Source: Nymphaea colorata
Lineage: Eukaryota > Streptophyta > Magnoliopsida > Nymphaeales > Nymphaeaceae
Length of the DNA stretch: 64,000 nucleotides
Direction of reading: 5' to 3'
Assembly: GCF_008831285.2 (NCBI RefSeq)
Contig: NC_045144.1
Coordinates: 24,631,716 to 24,695,715, forward strand
Shown here: one piece after another, positions 1 through 12,267 of the stretch
Position numbering within the stretch: the stretch's first letter is position 1
Layout of the letters: every line of letters begins with the position of its first letter
Notes under the pieces: model-generated
Told to the model about the DNA's origin: nothing
The model's input: the letters and a program-made list of their open reading frames with translations, nothing else
Database searches by the model: none
Program-made: the position numbers and the translations under genes

Positions 1-751
1 TTGGAATTAGTGTTCTTTTCAGAAATAATTAGCTTGTGCTTATAGTTTATCGCGTCTTAATTTTTACCTTTTTCGCCTGTTATTTTTTTCTCTCGTTGCT
101 GTTTGAAGAGAACTCTTGTCCTTACGAGGTAAAAAGGGAAATGAGAAAAGGTAATCATTCAGGGAAACCCCAACCATTTATTAAGAATGAATAGAAGAGT
201 ACAAGAATTTATTAGAATTTGTTAATGCACGTTGGATTTGAAATTAATAGAAAGACTTACTTTGTCAGGGAATGAACAAGGAAAACTTTTTCGGGTAGAA
301 AATGATTTGCTATCTATTATCCCAAGGATATGCATTCTAGAATAATAAATTCTTATATACGGTCTTAGAAGAAAAAATAACGTAATTTTTTTTATCCTGT
401 TACCATTTGACACACCTTCTATTAACCTTATTAAAATATTTTCAAAAACATTTAGTAACCTAATTTTTAATTGGATTCATTATCGAAAAATTTTTTGCCT
501 TCCTATTTTTAGTCTTGTCACTCATTAACATAGTATTACTAGTTTATATAATTTTTTCGATTATTAGAAAGGAATGCACCTATATTTATCGTGGAAAAAA
601 AATTAAGAAATACACCTATAAAAAGATGTAACTTGTCTGTTTTATTTTCCAATTTGTTGTCTTGAGTAAAACAAAGATAAAATTGAAAAAATTCATAGAT
701 TTTTTTCTTTTTATAAAAAGGCTACATTAGCGTAAAGATAATTAGTTATTT
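1..751. other. AT-rich stretch, nothing recognised
   Basis: Very AT-rich sequence with homopolymer runs. Possible frames are short and resemble no protein family. No repeat boundary, TIR or RNA gene could be recognised. Confidence 0.6.
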
Positions 752-863
752 AAAATTTCGTAACTGATTAAACGATTTATGCAATGGTGTACAACAAAAT
801 ACAATACTAAAATTTCGTAACTGATTAAACGATTTACGCAAGGGCGTACAACAAAATACAAGC
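752..863. repeat. Tandem duplication, 57-bp unit, two copies
   Basis: A unit beginning AAAATTTCGTAACTGATTAA starts at 752 and again at 809. It ends in both copies with ACAACAAAATACAA. The copies differ at a few positions (TATGCAATGGTG versus TACGCAAGGGCG). This is seen directly. It is a local duplication with no evident function. Confidence 0.9.
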
Positions 864-1600
864 AAGATCAATATAATTTTGCAACCAGTTTTGTTTCATG
901 GAAATCTAAAATTATTTAACGTTATGAGAACTTGGGAAGTAAAGAATAAACAAAAATATAAACAAAAATATTTGTAGTGGAATAAAAAACTTAAACTATG
1001 TCTAATAATTGTGGAGCCAGATATTTTTGTTGAGGAGTACTTGATTCAAGACCTGGGTCTAGTGTGGAACCGTATGTGACACGTCGTGGGCTCGTGTCAA
1101 TAAAATGTATAAAGGAATGATACTATTTGACTTGAAAACAGGTCGCTTAGGAAAAGCATTAAGTGATGGACTAGGTTTTTCGAAAATGCATATTTAGTGA
1201 ACCTTAGTTGGACCCTCAGAGTTGTGGGATTAGCATTCCTTGAAAACTCTTTCATCATATTACGGGTCCACGAATGCATGCAATTTAGATCTACATGATG
1301 ATGCAATAATATTTTCAAAAAGTAAAGGTGAAAACTAAGTTTGACATCAGTCTTAAATTTATAATTTAAGCTTGGTTTAGGAACAAGGGTTAAATCAGTG
1401 TCATATATTTATAAGCCATTAATGATATGTTAACTTTCTGATTGAAATTTATTGTGACTGTTTTTCAAAATTATGTCTATTTTTTGGTTCTTAGCTAAAT
1501 TCATTTTTTCGAAGGCATAAAAGGCTTTTCATACCTGCTTCCGAAAAGAGGAACAGGACAGACCCTCATCTCCTCCTCTCACTAGGCTGATAACTCCACC
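864..1600. other. Unannotated AT-rich sequence
   Basis: No coding similarity or repeat structure recognised. There are short A-rich repeats (AAACAAAAATATAAACAAAAATAT) near 950-970. Confidence 0.5.
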
Positions 1601-2255
1601 CAGTGGCGGAGATATATGGAGGTTGGTGTGGGTCACCGCCCACACCAGCCTATCAAAAATTTCATTATGATTGCTTAAAAATTACATGGAGTGCTTACAT
1701 CAGACCTGTGCTAGTGACTCGAGCACCCCTAAACCAAAATATTCTAGCTTGTCCACTGCCTTTCATCCCTCGTCCAGATACATAATTTATTAGCACAATA
1801 CACCAACTACATACTTCTGTAGTATTGAAGTCATATTGAGCTTCTCTGATTATAAAATGCAGAAACATTTTGAAACATGGAAGAAGAAATGAGTTGATAT
1901 CTTTATTAAGATATTTTAGATAAGAAATCTTGAATATGTATAAATACATATTTGTGAAATTGAATCTAAACAATCTGATCGAGTTTCAATGTAATCCCGA
2001 CCCAGATCCAAATTGCATTGTGCTTACCGGTACAACTGCTAGTCTCGAAAATTCAAACAAGACCAGATAGATGATCTGGCCTAATTGGATATCCAATTGA
2101 AAAGTCATGTTCATTTTTTTGTTGCCCTAAATAGGGGTGGAATCAGAAATCATCCGAATTAAAATTTTTAAGTAAAATTTTATAAAATTTACTTATAAAT
2201 TTGAAAAAAATGAGGTGAGGTTAGGGCCCAAGCGGGGCCCCCTAGCTCTGCCCTG
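1601..2255. mobile_element. Possible degenerate TIR element (CAGTGGCGGAG family)
   Basis: The left edge reads CAGTGGCGGAGATATATGG. The right edge, read on the other strand, gives CAGGGCAGAGCTAGGGGGC, so the ends look like imperfect terminal inverted repeats about 655 bp apart. CAGTGGCGGAGC-type ends are common in plant repeats, but I cannot assign a superfamily and see no clear target duplication. A related left end (GCAGTAGCAGAGCTAAGGGTGGG) occurs at about 34,379. No transposase is present. Confidence 0.35.
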
Positions 2256-3690
2256 AACGTGTTTTGATGGCAAGTTAGGGTAAATCTAGCCACCTGTTCA
2301 TAATGCAGTGGGTCAATTACGCCTTTTCTTGGAATACGCAAATTGTTCCCTTGTTATTGATAGAGTTTGGGGTAATTTAGGAATTATTTTAAAAAATGTT
2401 CTTTTTAGTTTTTTAATGTATTTAATTTATCTTTTTTGTCTTTAAAAAAAAAGATTCTTCCTCTTGGTTAACCAAGAGGATTTTGATCGCTAAATATGCT
2501 GGTGCACAATTATTTTTGCACCGTTGGATGGGACGTGACATCGTAGGCAATAATGCAACATGTGGAAGTTATCATTGGGTGTGCAAATAAGTTCATCTAT
2601 AATTTTACACGGTGTGAGAACAAATAAGTTCATCTATAATTATCGTTTGCCTGCATTTTTCAACAGCTAGCTTTCATGGAATGATTAGAAGGTAAAGCTG
2701 ATCGACTTGGTCTTGTAGGTGATGAGCAAAAAAAGAAGGGAAAAAAAAAGGATAAGCTGTCATTATATTGGGAAGTGACAGTAGGTAGAAAACTAACGGC
2801 TGTATGCAATCGCCAGCTTCCTATCACCTCGGCTTGTAACTGAAGGATAAGCGACTTGACCATTTGCTTTGACCGAATTGATTCTTCTACCGGTGTACAT
2901 TCTCATGAATGGAATCCTCATTTTCGATTTCACTAAATTACTGAAGAACTAATTTAAATCAAATGGACTACGATTTATACAAAAAAATCTGGAAAATAGT
3001 TGACGTGAATTTTGGGTGGTAATTTCGTTATTCATTTCAACTGTTATGGGAATTGAGATCAAACTACTGCCTGGTGTTGTTAGATAGATAAAAAATGTAA
3101 TCCATGGCTAAGAGCACCATAAAAAGAAACAATATAGACAGCCACTGCACCACAGCTTACACCACAATTAAGCTGTCATTTATGGCCATTTGGCTAAATA
3201 ATTTTTAATTTTTAGTCGTCAGCCAACATTCAGCGGCTGACTGATTTCAATTCTCCTAACTTATTTTAGCTGTAAATAAATGTAGAATGGTACCGTTAGA
3301 TATTTTACTCAACTTTCTCTATTTTCCTGTCTTCCTTTCTTCTCAACTACATTTATGATATAGTTTTTTTTGAGAGTAGAGAGCTATTTTCGTCAAACTC
3401 AAGCTACTTGCCGCACATTACTTTTCCGGGTTTTTTGGTTTTCTTTTTTGCTAAGATATAATATGAAAAATACTTCCATGGCTTAAGTTATTACGTTACT
3501 CAATCTTTTTTGCTACGTAGTAGTTGCTGCCTTTCTTCATTAACATTTTGGTTATTTCTTTCCTTTTCATTTCATTCTATGCTTAAAGCAAGTTTAATTT
3601 GATGTTCTAAAACAACTGAAAAAAAATTCTTAAGTAGCTTTTACTGTTGAACAAATTATACATGAGATTGGTTGTGTAAAGAGAAGTTTA
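2256..3690. other. Unannotated sequence with a 21-bp direct repeat
   Basis: No gene recognised. CAAATAAGTTCATCTATAATT occurs at 2,584-2,604 and again at 2,621-2,641. Otherwise this is AT-rich sequence without identifiable element ends. Confidence 0.5.
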
Positions 3691-3696
3691 CCCACA

Positions 3697-3960
3697 AAAT
3701 ATTTGGGTCTACCTCTGAGTAAGGTGCCTATTGGTGTGGCTGCTTGCGGGGGGCTGTCTTACCAAAAATCTAGAACAAATAGAACCTTGGAAAAGGGAAA
3801 TGTTTGAGCTACGTAGGTAAGCTTTCTTAATCGAAGGTGTAAGTTATTTCTAATTACTAGCTTTTAGTGGTACAATCGAATTACCGTTTATAAGGCCATG
3901 GAGGAATCTATGGGGTGATTCTAATTTGGCTAGGTTCTAAGTCTATCTTATTTATTGGAG
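3697..3960 (+). pseudogene. LINE (L1-type) reverse-transcriptase C-terminal fragment
   Basis: The plus strand encodes KYLGLPLSKVPIG, which matches the 'KYLGLPL' block that follows the RT core in plant L1 elements. About 60 codons later, after a stop and frame changes, it encodes FIRPWRNLWGDSN, resembling the region between RT and the C-terminal zinc motif. Stops and frameshifts interrupt it, and no endonuclease or RT core lies next to it. It is a short, old remnant. The family call rests on these two motifs, seen by eye. Confidence 0.5.
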
Positions 3961-4289
3961 TAGACAAGAAGATGATGAAAGTGACTCTTAGACAACCGTA
4001 GATAATCACCAATCCTTTTCCAAAGCACATTAAGGAAACAATATCAATGATCTGACACTCATCTACCCCATCCAAACTGCATGACATGGTGACTCACAAT
4101 TCAGTCCAAATAGAAAAGATTTGTTTGCTTACGGATTATACCAAAAGAGCCCAATCTACTTTATTGACGAAGATCGAATGGAGGTGTTTTGCACAACGAT
4201 GCTCTCCATATAACAATGACAACATTGGGCATTACTGTTACCCAATGTGTTGGCCGATGGTGGGGCAAGTCTAAACATTTGTCCATTTC

Positions 4290-5900
4290 AAATGACACAA
4301 GTACTGGGGATAAGAGGATCAGAATACGCACCTACACCTATCACGATTTATGGGTATGATGGACAAGGACAAACCTACCTAGGTTGTGTATTATGAAAGT
4401 TGAAATTGCAGAAACCATGTTTGAGGTTCTATTCCACATAATCGACATAGAGTCATCATTCAACATGTTGTTGGGCTTACTGCAGATTCAATTAGCCAAT
4501 GCAGTTCTATGAACCCTGCACCAGTATGACCAGTGGGCCAAAGGCATGTATGTAGCCATGACATCCTTAGAGGATCATCAAGAATGTCATCTTCACCCAA
4601 TATTAACCGTGCCTACTTTTTTTATATAAGTGTCCAACATAAAAGTTTGTAAAGAATATGAAACGATACAAATTTTCACCAAGACGTCCTTGCACAAACC
4701 AAAGAACAGCAAGCCCAGTCATTTTGGATCAAATTACAAAGATCACCCTCTATTAAAGCAATTTTCCCAAAGTGAAAAGGGATTCAAGCTCTTTCTATGT
4801 CAAAGGTATCAACCATTCAAGAAAAAATATTGCAAATCGGAAGTAAACTCTTTCGAGAGAAAAAAAACTGAATTGATCGAATTTTTCACCAAACATCAAG
4901 AGACTTTCGCATAGACTTATGAAGACATGCCAGACCTTGACACCAAAGTAGTCAAGTACTGGCAACCTTTAAAACTGGAATGCAAAATTAAACAAAAACT
5001 AAGAAATTTGATCCTCAACTTGAAGGACAAGTCAAAGAAGGACTCCAAGACCTATTAAAAGTTGAATTTATTTGGGCAGTTGGCTATTCTGAATGGTTGG
5101 TAAATATCATGGTATTTCCTAAGAAAAATGGCAAAATTCATTTCTACATTGATTTAGATATTTGAATAAAACCGCTTCTAAAATGATCACCGGTTGCCAA
5201 TTATTGACTTGTTGTCGACAGTACGGCAGGACATGCAATGTTCTTCTTCATAAATGGACACTATGGGTATAACCAACTCAAACTGTTCACTCATAGCCAA
5301 CCCAAAATCTCGTTCACAATCCCATGAGGGAACTTCGGTTACACAGTGATGCCTTTCAAATTAAAAAACACTGGAGCAACTTATTAGTGGGTAATGACCA
5401 CTATATTCCATGATCAAATGCATAACATTATGGATGCTTATGTTGATGTTCTCCTAATCAAACAAAAAACAAGAGAAAATCACATCAATATTATCTCCTA
5501 AGTATTTTAAAAACTCCTATAACGTAAACTTAGATTAAGCCCGAAAAAAAAAACATGTTCAGAGTAGAATCTAGAAAATTACTAGGGTTTATGGTCAGCA
5601 AAAGGGGGATTGAAATAGACCCAGGTAAAACAATGGCAGTTATATAAATGCCTCCACCATCTAATTTAAGAGGGTTGCGTACTTTGCAAGGCCAAATCCA
5701 ATCAATATCACTAATTGGTCTATGAGATGCGAACCATTCAATTGACTCCTAAGAAAACGAGTTAAGTTTGAAAGTGGATCTGGATGTCAAGAATCAATTG
5801 AAAAGATCAAGAAATATCACCTTGTTCCTTTAATATTGAGTTCACAACTGACTGTGAACAAGCTAACACAAGGGCATTGGTTTGCAATGTGTAACAAATT
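4290..5900 (+). pseudogene. Ty3/gypsy (Tat-like) protease-reverse transcriptase pseudogene
   Basis: Degenerate pol of a Ty3/gypsy retrotransposon. Around 4,420-4,510 the frame reads FHIIDIESSFNMLLG...LHQ, matching the C-terminal protease block of Tat/Ogre-type elements, where 'DI..SYN.LLGR.WIH' is typical. From 5,060 comes the RT: AVGYSEWLVNIMVFPKKNGK, then FFINGHYGYNQL and VMPFKLKNTGATY. The catalytic box is damaged (AYVDVLLIK, with V in place of the second Asp). At 5,570-5,700 the start of the connection domain reads KLLGFMVSKRGIEIDPGK and LRTLQGQIQSIS. Many stops and frameshifts make it non-functional. The gag side, integrase and LTRs were not identified. The Tat assignment is by motif memory only. 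Confidence 0.75.
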
Positions 5901-6289
5901 CCAATGAAATTGAATGATCAATATTTAGGAATTGATATTGATCTTGAAAAACAAAACAAATTGTGAAGGTTTAGCATGAAATGCCATAGAGAAAAAGTCT
6001 TCGTAGTAAAAGAGACATTGTCTATAAAAGAAAAAAGTTATCAAACAAATGATTTGAGCGATGAGCTTGGGGTGAGTGTAGACATTCATCTGCTTCAAAG
6101 CTCTACAATACGAGTAGGCATACGACCTAAGGCAATACATAGCCATTTTACATACATCAGGCCTCTTAAAGCCTTTTGGACTTGAGCAAATATGTCTGGG
6201 AGGTGCTTTACACTTGGTCCCCAAGGCTAGCTGGTTTGGGAGATACCGGCCTAAAACTTGCTACAAGAGTATAGTAGAAAGCTTGACAG
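5901..6289. other. Decayed continuation of the gypsy element, unresolved
   Basis: Follows the RT/connection remnant. There may be RNase H-derived sequence here, but no diagnostic motif could be read. Short frames on both strands are not convincing. Confidence 0.3.
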
Positions 6290-6500
6290 GCATGATGTTG
6301 CACAAAGCAACCTACATAAAACCATCAATGTGGTGGAACTTTGGTGTAGCATTTGGGGTGGTGAGGTATTTCTTTCAAGAGCAATAGGTGGCTCAAAAGA
6401 AAATCAAAATTCAAAAGCTAAAGCCAAGAAGGCAAAAGCAAAACAAAAGAAAAATCACTTGCCTAGGGACAGAAGGCACGAAGCACTAAGTTCTTTAGAC
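6290..6500 (+). repeat. Third, partial copy of repeat R1
   Basis: The segment CATTTGGGGTGGTGAGGTAT near 6,350 and the A-rich tract that follows (AAAAGCTAAAGCCAAGAAGGCAAA...) align with 47,175-47,350 and 63,090-63,270. Order and spacing are similar. It is more diverged than the other two copies. Its position just downstream of a Tat-like pol suggests that R1 could be 3' sequence of that family. This is inference. Confidence 0.6.
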
Positions 6501-8299
6501 GTCAAATGCAAAAACTTCCTACCATTACAAAGTTTTTTTAAATCAATATTAATTCCTTTGTAGTGTTTCTTGTGAAATGGAGGAAAAGAATATGTATGTA
6601 AACTACTGGCACTCTTTACAAAAGACAGCGGCACTCCTGCAAAGAACAAACTTTCAAGTCAGGTTGTATAAATTTGGCAGGCAGGACTTTGCTGCTAAAC
6701 AGTCTCCAATTTGCTCAGCAGCAAAGGTATGCACTCCAAATTTTTCAAAATTTTCTTCAAAGACAATTTTGAAAAATTTTATGAAATATTTTGTGCAGGA
6801 GTCAATGTTGACCCAATCTAATCCTAGACCTGAGTTTAGGAATCACTTACAAATTCAGTTTAGAATAATGAATTGCAAAACCTGAAGTTTTGTCAAAACT
6901 TGAATGAGATTTCAAGTTCGGCTAGAACTAAAACTAAAATTCTGACATCAATCCAGATCGAGGCCTGAAAGCTAAAATTTTCACAAATATCCTCTCTCAA
7001 TTTTATTTCAAAGCAAAGAGAGAAGGTAGTTGGCACAACCCTCTACCTCCATTTCCTTCCATAAAATTATTCTTGGAAGACCAACCAAAGAAAAATAACA
7101 AAGGAATGATTCGCCTAGAGCAATGACATTTTAAAATTACTTTGAAGTCAATTCAGAAATTGACTCTTTCTAAAAAACTAAAATTCTAAATTTAAAACAT
7201 TGGAAATCCTAGACTTGGCTTGGAGCACCTTGATGGCCAACCAACTCAGATCAGCCCCAACGGAGCTGATCCTCTCCTTTTAAAATGAGCCAAGAAGCTA
7301 TTTGAAGAGAGCACACTCTCCTACCTTCCCAAAGCTCTTTCAAAAAATCAAGAGAAAGATGCACCTCGGCATACTAAGGCTCAGCCAAATCTCCAAGCAA
7401 CGTGAGAACTAGCCCCAACCTAGGTTTGCTTCTCAAATTCGCCTGATACTATATCAAAGTTGATCTAGGTTGTCCATATATGTAACAAGTAAAAGAGCCA
7501 CGCAAACAAGCTCACTCTATTCACTTCTGACAATTTGGAATGGACTAACCCAATGAAGATAACCAGTTTTTCAAAAAAAAAGAAAATTAAAGAGGCGTCT
7601 ATGAATAAGATGCTTCATTGTGGACATGCTCTCCTATCCCCTCATTTGGAATGAATGAGACCATAAAAATCTTGAAAAATTAAGAGCAGCCCAGCTGGGC
7701 ATGACCTTCAAATCAACTTTCCAAGATCTTGGAACAGAAAAAATCCTAAGTTCCAAGGTCTGGAAACCAGAAAATTCAAGTTAAAAAAGATGAGACATCC
7801 ATGAATGGCGTGTTTCCCTCTACCTTCGATTTCTGCTTTGAAAAAACAAACAGACCTTACTAGAATCAGCTCAATTCCAGCTGACACCCTTCGTTGAAAA
7901 CATGGAAATGAGACCAGCATGCCTTCTTTCCTAGTTTCGGGACACGTTAAACAAAAGAAAGAAATGGATTGGTAGGGAAGGAGGTGCACGTTCCATGCAT
8001 GGTGACTTCTTGCCCATGCAAAAATCAAGTGGGATTCTCCCCTTTATCTCATCTGGTTCCAATAAAATGGAACAAATTCCAACACTAATGACTTGGTGCC
8101 TATAAATTGGACTCCATGCAAACCAGCAAGGGGATTCCTCTCCAGCCAGCTGAAACTGCCCCAAATATCTCTCTCCGCCCAGCTGAAGAAGGTATAGGAA
8201 ACAAATGTGAGCCCTAGATATAACTTAGATCCAAACCTGAATTTATGCAGACAAAAAATGACAGTCTTGACATCCAAAATAATTTTTAATAATAAGCTT
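6501..8299. other. Unannotated sequence
   Basis: About 1.8 kb with moderate base composition. Several minus-strand frames of 75-110 codons exist at 7,708-8,304, but they overlap one another and resemble nothing I know. No element ends seen. Confidence 0.4.
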
Positions 8300-8796
8300 G
8301 ACATGACTTAATAAAAGCGTAATCACCAAACCAACAAAGTTCACAAAGTGATCTCAACAAACAATGACGTAAATGCACCAAGTACACTTAAATAATATAC
8401 TTGCATTATTTGTCAAGATAAAACTTACAAAAGTGAGGTACAAGAACTCACCTCAACAAATTCACGTAGTGAGCTATCACCCAAGTACCCAACTCCTTTG
8501 CACTTGAGCATACACTTGAAACTCCCACACTCGACCTCACGAATTGAACACACAAACTAAACTCTTAAACTCTTGCGCAAGACAATCACCACTCACTTGA
8601 GCTTTTGATGCTTTAAAAAATGGCTAGCCACTCCTATTTATAGGGAGGACTAGTCAATGGTTGAAGAATCCACCGATTTCTAATTAATTTTTTATTTTAT
8701 TTTATTTTATTTTAATCACACTACGTTTAAAGGGGAAGCTCACAGCTGCTTGTGTCTTCTCGACTCTTTTAAGAGAGTCGGTGATGACACTTTACA
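8300..8796 (-). repeat. 3' LTR of the minus-strand copia element
   Basis: The minus-strand LTR starts TGTAAAGTGTC at 8,796, immediately after the polypurine tract. It contains a TATA box CTATAAATAG (8,634-8,643) about 155 bp in. A 7-bp inverted repeat (CGACTCT/AGAGTCG, 8,761-8,780) lies 16 bp from the LTR start. The far end is uncertain because no second LTR is available for comparison. 8,300 is an approximate limit. Confidence 0.7.
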
Positions 8797-8808
8797 ATCT
8801 CCCCCTCA
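8797..8808 (-). promoter_or_regulatory. Polypurine tract of the copia element
   Basis: On the minus strand TGAGGGGGAGAT lies directly before the TG of the LTR. This is the expected plus-strand primer for reverse transcription. Confidence 0.85.
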
Positions 8809-8811
8809 TTA

Positions 8812-10480
8812 CCGACTCTCTACTCATGACTCCTAACATTCTTCTAAGATTGGCAAATGTTTGTACTGACAAGCCTTTGGTAAAGATGTCAACGATTTGA
8901 TCTTTGAAGCGATCAGTTGCAAATGAATCTCACCTTTGAGCACCTTCTCTCTGATAAAAAGATGTTTCACTTCTATATGTTTTGTTCGAACATGGAAGAC
9001 AAGATTCTTTACAAGTCTAATTGCACTTTGATTATTGTAGTAGAGTCTCACTGCATAATCCACATCCTGTTTAATGTCTTTCAGTAGTCACATCCACCAC
9101 ACACATTCTTCTGCTGCTTGAGATGCTGCTCTATACTCTGCTTCTATTGTAGACAGTGAAACTGTCCACTGTCTCTTGCTGCACCATGAAATTGCACCAC
9201 TTTCAAGACTGAATATATATCCAGTGGTTAATCTATGAGTTGATATCCAGCATAGTCCGCATCACAATGACCAATAACTTGACAGGTTGGTCCTTTTTCA
9301 TAAAGTATGACAAAGTCAGGAGTTCCTTCGACATAACTTAATATTCTATTTATTGCTTCTAAGTGTAGCTTCCTTGGAGTTTGCATGAATTTGCTCACAA
9401 CACCAACTGCATAGGCAATATCTGGTCTTGACAATGTTAAGTAAATTAAGCTTCCAACCAGTTGCCAGTACATATTGATATCTTCTAGCTTGTCTCCTTC
9501 ATCAATTCTGAGTTTCGCATTTATGTCAATTGGTGTTGGTATAGGTTTGCAACCGAACATACCATATTTACGTAGTAGTCATGAGCATAATTTTTTTGAC
9601 TTAAAAATAATCATTTGGATTCATAATCAATTTCCAATCCACAAAAGTGTCGTAACTCCCCCAGCTCTTTCATTTCGAATTTCACCGTGAGATGTTCGCG
9701 AATGAGATTAATTTCTTCCTTGTCATCTCTAGTAATGATTAAATCATCAACATAAATTAACAAAACAGTAATCTTCATACCTCTTGTCTTGACAAAGAGA
9801 CTGGAATCTACTGAGACAACTTGAAATCCACTAAACACTAAAAATTCAGCTATTTTCTCGTGCCCTGGTCTGGGTGCTTGCTTCAATCCATAGAGTGCTT
9901 TTCTTAGCTTACAGATGTAGTCTGGCTTCTTTGGAAATTTGAATCCTTCGGCCTGCTTCATATAGATTTCATGTTCAGTATATCCATATAAGAAGGCATT
10001 TTTCACATCTATTTGTCATATCTTCTAAGATTTGCTTGTAGCAATGGCTATCAAGTAATCTTTGCAAGGTTCTTCAAAGTCAATGCTATACTGCTATGAA
10101 AATCTTTTCGCGACTAGTCGAGCTTTATATCTATCGACTGAGCCATCTGCTTTTATTTTTTTATTTAGTGCGAGTTCTCAGGTCTCGTTATGCTCCAATG
10201 CCTTTACTTCATCATTCATTGCAGCTTGCTATTTTTCAACATCTTTTACTTCTTCAAAAGAAGCCAGCTTGATCTCCTGCATGATGGCACAATCTGCATT
10301 TGCGTAATTGAGATTTTGTTTCGGTACTCTTGTTGATATTCTTAGTGTTATAGGTGCTCCTTCTGGCTCTTCAAGTTGTGATGGTCTTTCTTCTTCTATA
10401 CTTCGTTGTTGAAGAGCACTGACTCCTGTTCTCCATGGGTCTACTCGTTATTCCCATTTTGGGCTATGTTCAGGCAGTTG
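8812..10480 (-). pseudogene. Copia RNase H and reverse transcriptase, degenerate
   Basis: The minus strand encodes RT in pieces: RYKARLVAKRFS near 10,110; NAFLYGYTEHEIYMKQ, LYGLKQAPR and the catalytic box IYVDDLIIT within 9,611-10,006; then LVGSLIYLTLSRPDIAYAVG and the RNase H start CDADYAG in 9,228-9,560. The RNase H end reads YYNNQSAIRLVKN and RTKHIEVKHLFIREKV at 8,833-9,063. The C-terminal tail reaches the polypurine tract. Stops and frameshifts separate these blocks. Motifs are typical of plant copia pol, and the product would have been the replication enzyme of the element. It cannot be translated as one protein now. Confidence 0.88.
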
Positions 10481-11393
10481 AACGTGTTTATCTAATCGCC
10501 TTGTTTCTATTCAGGCTCTCCTTGATTCATCTCAAATTGTATTTTGTTTCGAACATTTCTCTAAAAAAGTAGAGAGTCTAGAAGCACATTCTTCTCTTCT
10601 GACCACCAGGATGATGCTTCATCGAAGATGACATCATGAGAAACATGAACTTGTCCTATGCTAGGATTAGCAATTCTCCATCCCTTCCGATATGGATCAT
10701 ATCTAACAAAGACACACCTATGTGCCTTTTTGTCGAACTTAGTCTTGTGCTACTCAAATAAAGAAACATAACATACACAACCAAATACTCTAAAATAACT
10801 CACAAATGGGTTTATGGACCATTTCATATGGAGACTTAAAATTAAATTTTGGCAATGGTAATCAATTAATTACATGTACAGCTATGCTGATTCACTCGGC
10901 CCAAAATTTTGATGGCATGTTCTTTGCATGCATCATGCTTCGGCATGTTTCTACTATCTGACGATTCTTCCATTCTGCCACTCCATTTTGTTGTGGCGTA
11001 TAGGCACATATAACTTGCCTTTGAATTTTGCTTCATGTATGCCATAAACATGTTGAATGTATATTCGCCACCATTATCAATGCGTAGATACCAAATTCTA
11101 TACCCAAGTTCTTTTCTCACCATCTAGTGAAACTCCTTAAACTTTTCAAGTGCTTTAGACTTTTCTTTCATGAAATAGACCTAAGTATCTTAAAAAATCA
11201 TCAATAAATGTGATAAAATATCACTTACTTCCAACTGATGGGTCTGGTACTTTTTCGAATACATTTGAATGCACAAGCTCGAATGGTGCTTTGTCTCTAT
11301 ACTTTGACTCTTTGAATGGCCTCCAGTGCGCTTTTCCATATTGACGTCCTGGGCATAATTTGTTTGTATATACCTCAAGCTTTGGCGGGCCAA
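10481..11393 (-). pseudogene. Copia integrase, degenerate
   Basis: Two integrase stretches can be read on the minus strand. The core-domain part includes IWYLRIDNGGEYTFNMF at about 11,050-11,110, where 'LRxDNGGE' is the second acidic block of the copia DDE core. The C-terminal part includes CVFVRYDPYRKGWRIANP and VSHDVIFDEASSWW at about 10,590-10,710. The first acidic block and the HHCC finger are not continuous with it. Frameshifts and stops are frequent. Confidence 0.8.
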
Positions 11394-12267
11394 TCAACTC
11401 CCTTTATTAGACATATCTTTGAGTTTGTTATATCCAACATGAGCGAGTCTCTCATGCCAGATATTTGAAGTATTATGCTTTCTTGTTTTGTCAACATATG
11501 TTGTTTCTACTGATAGGACATATATTGACTCAACTTTTCTTTCTTCAAATATGGGAGTTCCAAGAACATCTTCATTTGTATAAACTTTTACATCATTTGG
11601 GCCACACATGACATAGTGACCTAAAGCTGTAAGTTGTGGCACAAACAACAAGTTCTTTATCATTCCTAAAACATGATAAACATTCTCTAAAATTCAGTCT
11701 TTACCAAGGTTAGCTACAACTTCTGCTTCTCCAATATGTGCCACTGAGAGCTTTGTGTTGTTAACAGTAACAACAACTCGATTTTCATCATATTCTTTCA
11801 TACTTAGGAACTTGCTCTTGTCACCAGTCATATGATTTGAACATCCAGAATCAATTATCCAATCAGTTTGATAATTGATCTTTTCTTCTTTTTCTTTTAT
11901 AGGTTTTATGTGAGCGGAATTACATTTTTCATGTTTAATATCCTCTTTAACTTCCATTGAGTATAGAAATGAACTTTTCTGTACAGTCTCATTAGCTTCC
12001 CCATGTTGCTCACATGTTGTAACTACATTTCCTTTATCTATTTTGACTCTGAAGTCACGAGCAAAATGACCCAATTTTCTCTAAAACACTTTTTCTTTGG
12101 TCTCCACTGCTGTTAGTTTCTCTTGTTTTCTTTTCTATATTTTTCTCTTTCTTTTCATCTATGTTCCTACTTGGGGACCTAATGACTGGCTTAGCTAGCC
12201 ATCGTGATCTTCGACCCTTACTAAACAAGACTTCCTCATTATTTACTTTCTGTGAAAGATCAGCCAT
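11394..12267 (-). pseudogene. Copia nucleocapsid end, protease and GAG-pre-integrase, degenerate
   Basis: In minus-strand order: half of a zinc knuckle (MGHFARDFR, ~12,050-12,074), the protease with DWIIDSGCSNHMTGDKSKF (aspartic triad DSG intact, about 11,830-11,880), and GAG-pre-integrase with NIWHERLAHVGYNKL (11,394-11,663). A frameshift lies at the zinc knuckle, and the first half of gag is gone. The protease would have cleaved the Gag-Pol polyprotein. Confidence 0.87.

Larger units (their letters stand above)
8300..12267 (-). mobile_element. 5'-truncated Ty1/copia retrotransposon (minus strand)
   Basis: Read on the minus strand, the order is nucleocapsid remnant, protease, GAG-pre-integrase, integrase, RT, RNase H, polypurine tract and 3' LTR, which is the copia order. 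The gag N-terminus and the 5' LTR are missing. The sequence beyond 12,267 shows no match to the LTR at 8,300-8,796. Motif spacing and RNase H style resemble the Tork/TNT1-like lineage, but that is tentative. Frameshifts and stops throughout show it is dead. Confidence 0.85.

Noticed and set aside
7708-8304. Overlapping minus-strand frames of 77-106 codons
   Set aside because: They overlap in different frames, show no domain motifs and no repeat support. Probably chance.
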